Part shown: positions 24,401 to 36,400 of the stretch, in pieces
Layout: every line of letters starts with the position of its first letter
Position numbering within the stretch: position 1 is the first letter of the stretch
Source of the DNA: Mya arenaria
Lineage: Eukaryota > Mollusca > Bivalvia > Myida > Myidae
Direction of reading: 5' to 3'
DNA length: 64,000 nt
Assembly: GCF_026914265.1 (NCBI RefSeq)
Contig: NC_069123.1
Span: 54,285,473-54,349,472, forward strand
Program-made: the position numbers and the translations under genes
Notes under the pieces: model-generated
The model's input: the letters and a program-made list of their open reading frames with translations, nothing else
Databases searched by the model: none
Told to the model about the DNA's origin: nothing

Positions 24401-24646
24401 ACTGTTTTGTATGGCTACGTTAACTCTTTAAACCTCCAGTTCACTTTGAATTTGAAAAATGTATATAAGAATACTTACCCACTTGGTTAAGTAAACATTT
24501 TTGATCAGACAATTTGGGTCGAGACAATTTCTACATAACGTTGGATTCTTCACAGGAGTTATTCCAGATAAGCCGCTGTATAAACGTTTTCCGTTTACAA
24601 TTGGTGAGCTGGCTTTCCGTAGATACTTTGCTTGAAAAAATGACAT
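15445..24646 (-). CDS. COX10: Protoheme IX farnesyltransferase, mitochondrial (heme O synthase)
   Basis: Six minus-strand exons join in phase: 24646-24479, 18682-18196, 17885-17761, 16956-16886, 16773-16541 and 15878-15445, for 505 residues. The enzyme farnesylates heme B to heme O in the inner mitochondrial membrane for cytochrome oxidase. The first exon ([20 protein letters not shown]) is basic and hydroxylated like a mitochondrial presequence. Residues 201-219 give the COX10 block [15 protein letters not shown]. The UbiA-type active-site motif reads N256, E263, D267 ([20 protein letters not shown]). [15 protein letters not shown] and [15 protein letters not shown] follow, with several hydrophobic helices. 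At 505 residues it is longer than the human protein (443): the extra length is an acidic, low-complexity stretch in exon 2 before the membrane core. Intron 1 is 5.8 kb and full of repeats. Confidence 0.95.
17193..17619. mobile_element. hAT-like MITE in a COX10 intron
   Basis: The left end caggggcatagctt and the reverse complement of the right end, caggggcgtagctt, match. Both are followed inward by gtgtaggcc. The caggggcgtagc end is typical of hAT superfamily elements. Flanking bases (ttaac and ataacc) hint at, but do not prove, a target-site duplication. There is no transposase. It lies between the exons at 17885-17761 and 16956-16886. Confidence 0.65.
18683..20224. other. COX10 intron 1, left part, no gene recognised
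   Basis: Mostly AT-rich intron. A minus-strand frame at 19361-19152 begins [20 protein letters not shown], which looks less random than its surroundings, but it has no recognised family. It is flanked by taggccc(g/a) repeats and could be a transposon fragment. Confidence 0.4.
20225..21359 (+). repeat. Tandem-core dispersed element with hairpin tail
   Basis: Starts aacaagaggcccaaaagggc, then ctatgctctactggc. Ends with cttctggcctttggccagtagagc, in which ggcctttggcc forms a hairpin and gccagtagagc is the inverse of the head's gctctactggc. Before the tail, a segment of 169 bp is repeated in tandem (from 20971 and from 21140) with about 90 per cent identity. An acgcacggacgcacgg stretch precedes the tail. 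The layout matches the 180-bp element, but the sequence differs. It is non-coding, in COX10 intron 1. Confidence 0.75.
21365..23270. other. COX10 intron 1, middle part, nothing recognised
   Basis: AT-rich. A short GC-rich island near 21500-21590 (ccgggcgtac, ggcccgacgg) looks foreign to its surroundings but carries no frame. The frame at 22354-22551 has no known family. Confidence 0.45.
23290..23350. repeat. Short inverted repeats around cattgcgacaggtaaac
   Basis: cattgcgacaggtaa at 23290-23304 pairs perfectly with ttacctgtcgcaatg at 23336-23350, and gcgacaggtaaac also pairs with gtttacctgtcgc at 23314-23326. A diverged relative (accggacattgtgaccgacc) lies near 24068. They may be ends or fragments of one unknown element within COX10 intron 1. 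Confidence 0.6.
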
Positions 24647-25487
24647 TGTCGTTAACGTTTTTATCACATATTTCAGCGTTTTATAGTATCAACAAAAGTA
24701 AGAAGTTCTGTTCCATGGGCGCAGCCATTTTGTCAAGGTTAGGTCTGATGGAACCCAACGTCACCAATTAATGGCAAGAAAATTTCGGACTAGATTATGT
24801 TGCAATTTTTCATTTATTGAGTGCTGTAAAAAAAACTTACACTTTGATCGTGTTACGCCTCGCATTCCACGAAAAAAACATTTGGTTTTATTTATTTCTA
24901 TTTGAGTTATTTTAATACAATAAGTGCCAGTTTTCAATCCCCTTTCCTTTTTGACCAATTTCAATAAAATTTGAAATATAAACCCTTCATGAGGCACTTC
25001 CAATATGTATACACAAAATAACAATTATTAATTTAAACAAATCAGTTGTGAGTGTAGTTCACGTTTTTAGTGGATTCCTGAATCACCCCGCACCGGGCCG
25101 TGACGCCATCACCGTGACTTAACTTATTATGTTGTTGTTTTTAAATGCTTTTAAATAAAGTGGCATACCATATATTAGTGACTGTAATTCACAATCGGCA
25201 AATCCAGCCATAAGTAGGGCTGAATTAATAAAAACTCCGATGTTTCAGTACTTTTTGAGTTAGTGTGCGGACAAGCAGCTTCCTTACTAATGTCTTGGGC
25301 CCTCAGCGCCTATTGTCTATAACTAAATATGAATGACTGATGCTATTATTGTGGTTTTGGGTGACAAATTAAGGTATGCCCGACGGGCGCAACCTTGGAC
25401 GGATAGACAAAGCGGCGACTGCATGCGCTCTTTTCAAAGTAGCATAACAACAAGCTTTCATGGCTTGTTCCATCAGATGTGCAAGAG
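24647..25487. other. COX10 promoter side, nothing recognised
   Basis: Immediately upstream of the COX10 start codon on the minus strand. It should hold the COX10 5' UTR and promoter, but no core element could be identified with confidence. Confidence 0.4.
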
Positions 25488-26012
25488 TCAAGTATCAATG
25501 CTACTGTTGTTATTATACAAATGGTTTTAAAAGTGCAGTGCAATGCTCATGTCTTCATGTAAATTGTTCAGTTATTGAACTTTATACAAGACATTAATTA
25601 GATTTTTTTTTTAAAAAAACATCAAGTGTAACGGTCCGCTGTAGGCGGCGGATGTGCGTTCATAGTGTAACGGTCCGCTGTAGGCGGCGGATGTACGTTC
25701 ATAGTGTAACGGTCCGCAGTAGCCGGCGGATGTGCGTTCATAATAGCTTGGTTGGTAATATACAAATTAACAAAGCCCGGGCTCTGGGTGAATAGAGGAT
25801 TTAGTATATATAAAGACCAGTGGACCCCTTTAGAGTCGAGCATGCTTTTCTCTGAAGGGATTTGTTGGCCTTGTTTGACGTCGCACGTTACACAAGTATC
25901 AATGCCGTTCTTACACAAGGGTTTTAAAAATGCAATGCAATGCTCATGTCTTCATGTATATTTGTTCAGGTATTGAAATTTATATAATACCATAAATTGG
26001 ATTTTTTTAAAA
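25488..26012. repeat. Local direct duplication of about 125 bp
   Basis: Segments at about 25490-25620 and 25890-26012 share caagtatcaatgc, ggttttaaaa, gcaatgctcatgtcttcatg, ttgttcag and a closing poly-T/poly-A stretch, in the same order and orientation. They flank about 270 bp that includes a 39-bp tandem array. Confidence 0.75.
25625..25741. repeat. 39-bp tandem repeat, three copies
   Basis: Units begin agtgtaacggtccgc at 25625, 25664 and 25703 and end gcgttcat. They are GC-rich in AT-rich surroundings. Because 39 is a multiple of three, the minus strand reads a 13-residue repeat (MNAHPPPTADRYT), which is probably incidental. Confidence 0.92.
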
Positions 26013-26101
26013 ACATAGCAGCATCCATCACATATTCATCTTAATCCGTTCTTTTATGTAATAAAAACTTCTTCACAGTCAAAATTTTTAATTGAAGATT
26101 G

Positions 26102-26184
<83 letters not shown>

Positions 26185-27466
26185 ATAAAACTCGTTCAAA
26201 ACATGTCTACAGGTCTAATTACAACAATTTACTATGACAAGGCAACAAGCTTTAAATTTCAGCAAAAGTTGTTTTTAAAGGCCGACGATGACAATTTGGC
26301 ACCATCAATATTTAAAACTGCATTTGAATTATCACATTTGTAAGGTAAGATGCTGCCAGAGACATTTTTGATTGAATCTGTTTTAAGCTACATTGTATCT
26401 TTTCAGATAAAATAGCTAGATTCAACACTTCTTACTTCTTTTTAAACAACATTGATGAAGTTTATATAATACTGCAAATGATCGTCATGACTTTGTCATT
26501 GTTTTCTGAACTCTGAAAGGGTATCTCTTTAAATATGATTAAAAATATTTCTGATAGCATCCAAATTGAAGCTTCGTTCTCTGCTTGGGTCAAGCGTCGG
26601 ACCCTTCAACAGATGCAATGGAGAATATTGACAATAATTTATCTATAAAGGCGGCCAACAGCGAACTGTTACCAGTTTGTGCATTAAACACTAACTGCAG
26701 TTTGCCAATAAAAATATATTCTAGTTGTTTTTACACATCTAACTGTACAATTTTGTTTGTACCAAACCGCAGTTTTATCCAGGTGTATATACAATCGCTG
26801 CTGATGGTTATGTACCAGGGTATCAAGAGATACTAAAACAATCCAGTATGATAAAAATATTCTCGTTTCTAGTTTTACCTAGGAAAAGAATATAAAGAAT
26901 CATGTTTTTCGATATAGATCAACTTATTAAGCTTATGACGCACTGCAGTATATACATATATTTTTTAAATCGCAGTTAAATTCAATTGTATTTGCATTAC
27001 AATCAACGTTAACCTGTAGATGTTAATTGATGTGAGTTTATTTCTATTTTCTGCATTACGAATAAAATATCATTCATTTAAGTTTTACCAGGTCTATAAC
27101 ATGATCCATGATCGGAAATACAATTTATCTTACAGTATCCTAAACAATTATTTAAACAAGCAATAGAGTGAAATATAAAATTATACTAGAGGTTCGCCAT
27201 AAATTTAAACGATTTTTCACCTTAGTATGGTGGTGTGTAGCCGTTTCTTGTTCTTCATTGTTAGATATGTTCCAAATTACATTACTTAGCCAATCATATG
27301 ATTACAATCGTATGATCAACCAATCAAATAATAGAAAAATGGGTCATAGCCCAATATGTCACCCATCATAACAATTGTTTGAGGAATTTCAATAAAATGC
27401 GTTTTACTTTATGCTAACATCACGGATTACTTATACAACGGCGCTTCCAAAGGTTGGACTGGACTA
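26013..27466. other. Intergenic DNA upstream of WIPI2, with an AT microsatellite
   Basis: Includes a pure (at)n run at 26105-26180. The rest is AT-rich with no exon recognised. The WIPI2 promoter and 5' UTR should lie at the right end. Confidence 0.6.
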
Positions 27467-30400
27467 ATGAACCTCGCAAGCCAAGCTGGGGACGATCAGT
27501 CCGACCTTCTTTTCGTTAACTTTAACCAGGATTGCACGTACGGCTGTCAAAATTGCTTTTGTTTTGTTTTGAGTTAACAGAATGATGTAGGATTGTTTTG
27601 TTGTGCAATATGTCGTGCAATAGTACGTTAAATTTAATGACAACAGGTTAAATGAGAGTTCACAGTATAAATATTCTATGAAAATGAAACTTGGAAATAA
27701 CTTGTAAGATGATACATGTCTGAGGCTTCCTCAGTGTTCAGACTTTGAAATTTTGCTACTTTGAGAAATTTTAAAATGAACATTTTGTTTGAAAACCAAA
27801 ATGATGCTTGAATACCCATGTACAAAAAGCAAATGTATGCGTAAGTCTTTTTTTCATATTTGATAGCTGAGAAGTCTGAAGATCTTACAGGCCAGTGACT
27901 GCTAGCTACCATAATGCACCAGTCAATTGTAACCAAGCCCCCTCCAGGTCCGGGGGTATTCCGTGTATAGCCAGGGAAATGGGCCATGTTTTTACCTTCC
28001 AGGTGGCCACGTAGTGCCGGGTGAATTCGGTGGTTTTGTCTTCGCGTCAAAAATAGCAGTGGTGGGGCCTTACCTAGGGTCCTTGGGGTGCTGGGGCATT
28101 TGAGGGGATTTTACCAGCAGTTTGTCCTCGCAAGGCGGGAATTTTACCCGGGCGTGGCTGGACAGAAAGTCAAAGTTCCCGCTATTCCCCTGACCTGGCG
28201 GGGGGGGGGGCAGTGGTTACAACTGACCGTTGCATAATGAGGATTAGGGATCATTTTTATCATTTCGACATATCGAATGTATCCCTGTCTTGAGTCTGCC
28301 ATACAAAAAAAACAACATCAAAAGACTTGTTGAATGTTGACGGCCATTTAGGTGGACTTGTGACTCCTCTAGATGTCATGACTGTACCATTTTGGAATTA
28401 GGACATTTTTTATCAATAGCTAGAAAGCATGTTGCAACCCAAACCTGTTTATTGCCTATTGCTTTATACTGGGGATTAAGGGTGATGCTGCTAAGGTGGT
28501 GTGAAAGGCTTTCATTAATTAATGAAAAAATTAAAGCACATGGTGCACAAGGGCATTGGAAAGAGCCCCTTGGCTTAGTTCCAGCTCTCAAAAGTGGTAG
28601 TGCTGTATGGCACGCCCCTAGAACAAAAATGCCAATCCCTCATTTTGTTACTACATTTTTTGCCTGAACAGCTATTAACATTTATTTATGTTTTAGTATA
28701 AAGTGAGACACATTAAACTTAAATCCTCTAGTTCCACTATCCTGCCATAGAAGAACACCATAGTTGTATCACTTAATATTGAAGAGCTAGCAACAACACT
28801 AAGGTCATTTGCTCTATATAACAAAATTAAACATACTTTACACTCCTCCCCTCTTAACTTTTGTGGCTGGAACTAAAAAAAAATAATGAACCATTCTGTT
28901 AAGGTTCCAACGCTACCTACATATCCTCAGGTATTTCAGAAATTACCTGTTTTTGTTTGACACAAAAGGAGAAAAATTCAACAGTTTTGAAGGGGGTTGA
29001 ACCTTTGATCCTTAGTTCAAGAGATTGAACAGAAGGACTGTTTTAAGTGCCTGATAGAGTAACACGACCTGAACTATTTCAGTATTTGTCATTTGAGCCC
29101 ACTGGTTCCACCTCGTCTATTGAAAATAATTATATGCTTGATAATTTTTTGGGTATTTGCTCATTAGGCGATATTGGTTGACACAGATGTAAGCAAAAGA
29201 CATTTCTTTAAAGTATTTAACTTTACTCTATTCAGTCTGCAGTAAGTGATTTTTAAAGGACTGGTCATTTGGGCATATGGAATAATAAGGTTCTTAGGCC
29301 CAAGGAAAATCAATTCAGAATTTAAGTGTTGTAATTTGTAAAATGCAAGAAACTATAAGCCTCCTGGCTGATAGCACTGGTATTTCAAAATGCCCAGATT
29401 TTTACAACCCTCCTGTCTTTGGGCTGGTGCTTTTCGTTTTGATTGCCATTACCATTTCTGGGCCTATTCCAACTTAGCTCTCTATAAATTATACATGTAA
29501 GTTTTAGGAACTGGCAGTTTGGAATGAATAGTCACTGCTTTAAATTGTCATTCATTCTGCTCAAAGTTCCGGCCATTTACTAGCTTACAGGCTTATTGTA
29601 TAGTACTAATGATGCTTTAGTTATCATGTTTTTATTTCAGGTCAGTTGCTGTTGGAACGAAAACTGGATACAAACTGTTTTCACTTAGTTCAGTTGAAAA
29701 GCTTGACCAGATTTATGATAATGGTATGTGTAAAAAAAATTCATAGAACAAAAATATCGAAGTTGTAGTGTATACTACATGTATATTAATTTACAGTTAT
29801 CCATATACTACATATAATAAAAAAGATGAACAAATTCTACCATTTCATTCAAACACCTTTTTTCATTTTAAAATCAAAGATAATTCACATTGAATTAAAA
29901 GTGTCTCTTCATGTTCTATGTGGTATCATGGTCTGACCAAGTTACTTAAAACCAAGCTCCAACCTACACAAAATAAACTTATGAGGTTTGTTTTGGATCT
30001 TGATGCAAGGTCTCACATTGGCCCAGAACACTTTAAATTACTCAACTGGTTACCTGTCAACAACGTGTAGACCAAATTATTTTGGGTCTTGTCTTTAGAA
30101 TAAAAAATGGCATAGCCCCGGACTATATGGGAGACAATTTTATCTCCCAAGATACTGTACACACACATAGGACAAGGTAATACCAGAAAGGGGCTTATGC
30201 TGTTCCAGAGGTCAAAGGTTTTGGGTTAAAGTCCTTCTTTTCTGGCATTTCCTTATGGAACAAGTTGCCATCTTGAATCGCACAGACTAAAAAATTACCT
30301 GTTTTTAAATTGCTAGTAAAGAATCTTTTTTTAGATAATTTGGCATAATTAGCTATGCTATTAAAAAGCTTTTTTTCATTTATTTATTCAAAGATTTTCA

Positions 30401-33400
30401 GTAAAGGAACTATTTTAACTTAACCTCGCACTTTATAAGTACTACATACTGTCATATTCATACTTTAATGTGATAGTTATATGTAACTTTCTCAACTATA
30501 ACTTTATGTTACTAAATTATGTAAAGTGACTGTGATACAACTACGGCAATATTAATTTTAATGCATAAAGACTAACTTTTAATGTATTTGTGCAATTTCG
30601 ATTACAGCTATATTATTACTTAAATATGCAATGCCTCCCTATGCCATGCCACCAAAACAAAGGACCACAATGGAAATAAGAGTTTTCTCTTTTTTGTGTC
30701 ATCCTTGGTTCGGTGTGCCTGTCATGACTATTGATAATATCGTGTATGTATAATATTATATATATATATTTACTATATGTACATGTTGTTTATTTTAAAT
30801 GTCCATGTATGTGCATTCCTTACTGAAATAAATCTATCTATCTATAAGTAAGAAATAAACCCATTTGAGAATTGGTTACAGCATGTGAGGACATTTGCAC
30901 TGTTGAGCGTCTGTTCTCAAGCAGCCTGGTGGCCATTGTCAGCCTCTCCTCACCCAGGAAACTCAAGGTCTGTCACTTCAAGAAGGGCACAGAGATCTGT
31001 AACTACAGCTACTCCAACTCCATACTCGCCGTGAAATTGAACAGACAAGTATGACATCAAGAACTTACAGTTTTGTTTGTACATGTATTAAAAACTTTTC
31101 AAATGATGCATTGTACCTTTTTAAAATTTAAGCAATTACCCAGATTTTCAATTTCAACAAGGCAACAACCATTTTTCTATTCAACTATCATTTGGATTAA
31201 ATCCAAGAATCACCTAATATTTGTCAATATCTGGATAAAGATTCTTACATGGATAGCACACTGAACACTGCTTTAATTCCTCTGTCTGTATATCCAACAG
31301 AGATTGATAGTATGTTTGGAGGAGAGCCTTTACATCCACAACATCCGGGACATGAAGGTGCTACACACAATCAGGGACACGCCCCCCAACCCCAACGGCT
31401 TGTGTGCACTCTCAATCAGCAATGACAACAGCTTTTTGGCATACCCCGGCAGTAACACCATTGGAGAGGTCCAGATATTTGACACCATAAACCTGGTCAG
31501 TGCAAAGTTGTGTTTTTTATGTTCTAGAGAAGGAACATTGTTTCAGTATATATCATTAAAAAATCCTTTCTTGGACTAATGATAAGTCATCTCGAAATTC
31601 TGTGAGTCAGCGTTAATTAAAAGTGAATTCTTGCCACTTTTGAAACAACTGTAATGCAGTTCTGCTGTACTTCACTGCTTCTGTCTCACACCTTTATTCA
31701 TAGTTTTAGTCATTGTAGGAAACCAGAGATGGTAACAATTAATGAGAAAAAAGAGTTCAACCAGATTCATATTTCACACTAGTTTCTATCAATACTTTAG
31801 ATAAAAAAATATGATGATACATAACTTATTTATGCATAAAGTTACTCTATCTAGATAAAAATCATCTGGGTGACAACCTTAAAATCTATAATTTTAGGTT
31901 TTTCTAGGGTTAGGTCCCCTACTATCACCAATAGTTTTAATTTACATAAATAAAAATTTTCAGTGATTATTATTATACTAATGAATGAAATTTGAAATTG
32001 ATGTAGATTAAAACATTAATTTATATGACTGCATTGGAAATTTGGATAATCTTATTTATGGCAGAACTCTTTATAAGCAATTTGTAATAATTCCACTTTC
32101 AGCGTGCTGTGGCAATGATCCCTGCCCACGATAATCCTCTCGCTGCCATTGCTTTCAATGCTCAAGGAACCAAGATAGCTACTGCTTCAGAAAAAGTAAC
32201 AATATGATTTGGTATAATAAGATCATATGTTTTAGCTTGTCTTTACATATATTAGTATCAGAGCCCCTTTGTTTAAAAAAAACAATCATGTCACATGGAT
32301 TTAAAGTTCATGGTTGTCATCTAGGACTCTGTCTGAAGGCATCTTTTGTTAATTGACTGATGTTCAGTTCTCAATGGTGATATATGATGATCAGATACTG
32401 TGGCCACTTGAGGCCATTTCCTGAAGAATCCTAGGAGCAAATTTGTACCTAGATATGATAATTATCAGAGACTTAATAATGTCTAAAATCTCTCCTGGGC
32501 TGGGTTTTTTCCTGAAAGGCCCTTGCTATTTAAGGCAAACAAGTAACCTCTGTTTATCATAAGCCCATTAAGATGTAAATCCAATGTAATTTTTCCAGGG
32601 AACTGTGATACGAGTGTTTTCAATACCAGATGGACAGAAGATGTTTGAATTTAGACGAGGAATGAAACGGTATTTTCATAAACTTGATATATTGATATGT
32701 ACAAATATGATTTTAACTGGGAAACCATTATGTTTTATTTTTGGATGTTCTCTAGTCTAGCCTCTTTAAGGTGAAAGTTAGTGTTCTTTATGTTCCTATA
32801 ACTTTATCTGTCTTAAAGTGATAAATATTTATTCATTTTTTTAGTTCTATATCCTTTTATCTTAATCAAAATACTTTTTTTGATCACTGGGTCCTTATTT
32901 TAAAGGCAGAATTTAAGATTGTTTGTTTTTGTATCTGTAAACGTTTCAATAATTGTTGCAATTTGTGTATTTTCAGATGTGTACATATATATGCCTTAGC
33001 ATTTAGTTCAGATTCTACGTACTTGTGTGCATCCAGTAATACCGAGACTGTCCATGTATTTAAACTTGAAACCCAAAAGGAGAGGTACAGTTTTTTGCAT
33101 GTCTTAATTTTGATTGTTCAAAACTTAGAAAAAAAATAATAAATACATTATGTAAAAGTATGGTTAATGTCTTGAAATATTATCATATATGTCACTTACA
33201 TGCCAAGTAATCAGATTTATCTACATACAAGTTCACTGCAACATGTGAAAAAGTACTTAAGTTTAAACATAATCTTATCTAGTTGTTAATTGATTAATGA
33301 TGTCAGTATATTTAACAAAAATCTTAAGTTGTTAATGAATCCCTTCAGTGGTGGTCCTCAATTCATTTAAAAATGAAACATAGCAGAAATTTTGTGGTAA

Positions 33401-36400
33401 GGTATAAGTACCTATTTTTAAAATCATTCAGTGGGAAGTCCCAGGAGGAACAGTCCAGTTGGATGGGATATTTCTCGAAGGCCCTGAAGGACTCCGCCAC
33501 ATACCTCCCAAGCCCCGTCACTGATATGTTCAACCAGGGCCGGGCATTCGCAATCTGTAAACTACCCTCACAGGGCCTCAAAAACGTCTGTGCAATAGCT
33601 AGGCAAGTTACTGGTGATACATGGCATGTTGTTCAGTTGATTTTCTTTCTTTAATGGCAAGGGTCACAGTGACCAAATACATGGTTAAAGAGATAAAGTG
33701 AATATAAGCAAATCTAAAGAAAAACTTTATTTATATTTAACAAAGGTTAGATGATCTAATACAATTTTCTACATTTCCCTTATTCATAGTATATGATAGA
33801 ACATAGTCTTTATTGCACATTGTTTACAAAATCTTCTTCCATTCTGTGCAGCATCCAGAAAGTTCCTCGCTTACTGGTAGCGTCTGCGGATGGCTACCTG
33901 TACATCTACAACCTCGACCCCAATGATGGCGGGGAGTGCATGCTCCTCAGACAACATAGGTACACAGCTTAGCAGATACCGAAGTTACTGATTGCTTGAT
34001 TGAAGTTTAGTTTGGACTTATTTATAGCATCATAAGACACATGGAATCATAGATGGAACTCCTTTATAGTGTGAACTGAGTTTCTTAACAGAAAACCAAA
34101 CTATTGAGATTTTTAGAAAATCTGAAGCGTAGGTTATTTTAAATTCATGTACATCTTATAAGCTTGTTTTGCACTCCATACAATTGATGACAAGTACTTA
34201 AGTTTGTGAATAAAGGAAATGTAGCTGCAGAATTAACATTAATTTCAGGGAGAATGTTATATAGATTTATGCAATTTTATCCATGATTGTTTGTCATTTA
34301 ACTTTATAATGATTTATTTAACATATTTTTTATGTCCTTTCAGTCTGGATGGTCGCATGTCGGAGGGTGGAACAGTGTCAGAGCCGCCAAGTGTCTCTGG
34401 TGACCGACCTCTCACCCAAGTGTCAAACCCTGTCAGCTACGCGGGCTTAGTAAGGAGGCCAGACTCCAGCACAGAGAACACCCCTCCCCCGCAACACACA
34501 GGTAAGCTACGCTCGAGTCCCCCTGTGTCACCATCGGACCTCCAACCTTCTACTTCTCCATGGCGACTGGAGAGTTACGCTACCATTCTCAATCAGGGTC
34601 ATGGCGGTCCTCAGCTTGTGGGCAGTCAGGAAGGCGTGACCGAGATTGATATCATACTGGACGGCCGAGGTAACACTGCCCACAGTAACAGAGTCGTGCA
34701 CTTCAGTCTATCCTGTAGATTATAACAAGATTTGTGTACCCTTATTTTGCATTCATTTTTTCCTGATCATGACAGTTTTCAAGTCAGATAAATTTTAATA
34801 TTTTGATTACCAATTACATTACATCCAACTAATAAACTAGCTCCGAAATTCCTTGACTAGACTAGTGCTAGGTTGACTAACGATTGCTGGAATTTATTAT
34901 CTTGAAATAAAAATTAAAAGAATAGTACATGTAAATAGAGATTATACCTTTTGCAAATTTTGTCTTTATCTTAATGTATGCACTTGGTCAAAAGTAAAAT
35001 TTGAGTCTTTAAAAATGCACATACAGAATTTTCTTACTTACCTTCTGATGTTTACCACTCATGCAGCTGTTTCGCAAAAATTTAATGACAAGAAAAATGA
35101 AAAAAACACATAAAAAACAGCAGCCTGTCATGATCAGGACATCATTTTTTTATTACCTCACCAATGAAGCTTTTAAAAGTGACTTGTTTCAAAGACAGTT
35201 TAAATGTATAAACATTGTAATGCCCCTGAAAGGCGGCATATAGTAACCAGTGCAACCTTCTGTCCCCACGGTTTCTGATAAATAACTGAAGAATACACAA
35301 GCCCAGACACCTCAAACTAGGAAGACAGGTTGATTGTGAACAGCAGATGAACCCTATTTATTTTGAGGTCAGTGGGTTTGAGGTCAATATTCAAACACAG
35401 AAGAACGCTATTGCCCAGAGACCTCAAACTTGGTAAGCAGGTTGTTAATAACCAACAGATGAATACTAATGATGTTGACCTCGTGCTGAACATTTTTTTC
35501 AAATTAATAATTAAAGAACGCTTAGGCCCATAGACCTCAAACTTGGTTGGCAGGTTTGTAATGCACAGTATATGAACTCTATGAGTTCAGTGCATCAAAG
35601 GTCAAGATAGTGGTGATCCTGAGATGAAAATCTGTTTCCAATCAGTTTCTGAAGAACACCAAGGCACAGAAACCACAAACTGATAGGCAGGTTGGTAATA
35701 ACCAGCAGATGATATCTATTGATTTAGAGGTCAGTGGTTCAAAGGTCAAGATTGTGGCGACATCATGCTAAACATCCATTTCAGATTAATTTCTTAGGAA
35801 TGCTTAGTCCCACAGACGAGTTGATATAGACTCAATTTTGCAGTGACTTTTGATATCCATGTACCATGAATATACTTTGCTCTTTAAAAATGTTACAGAT
35901 CAATATTTCCAAACTTAATTGAAAGTTAGGGTAGGTCATCATGAAAATATGTGAAATACTCCATACAGAACAAATACTAGTGGTTATCTGTCCAAAGAGG
36001 CTTTGGGTTATTTGTCATGGTCCTGTGACAGCTCTTTTTTTCATCTGTGTCAAAGGTCATTGGTAGAGCTCTTTATTTTTTATGTATGCTTATATTGATT
36101 GAATTATTTGATTTGTTATAATGGTGCCTTGGTTTTTACTGTGAGACAACTTTTTGCTTGTTTGTTTTCTTTAACAATTATTTGTCTTTGTTCATGTGAC
36201 TGATATAAGTAATTAGAATGGTAGGAAACTATTAGGTTGATTGCTAAAGAGAAAGAAAACATTAAGGAATTTTTCGTGTCTTTCATGTTGTCATGTAAAA
36301 GCTTTAACCTTGGCCATAAGGCATAACTAAGAATGAGTTTAAGCAACAATATGCAAATGTATAGCAAGGCCCATAACTCTAACTAAAAGAAGAACTCTGG

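Noticed and set aside
26092-26343. Frame starting with Tyr-Ile repeats
   Set aside because: Most of it is the translation of an (at)n run.
28376-28667. Overlapping frames on both strands in WIPI2 intron 1
   Set aside because: They are antisense images of each other, and neither has a known domain.
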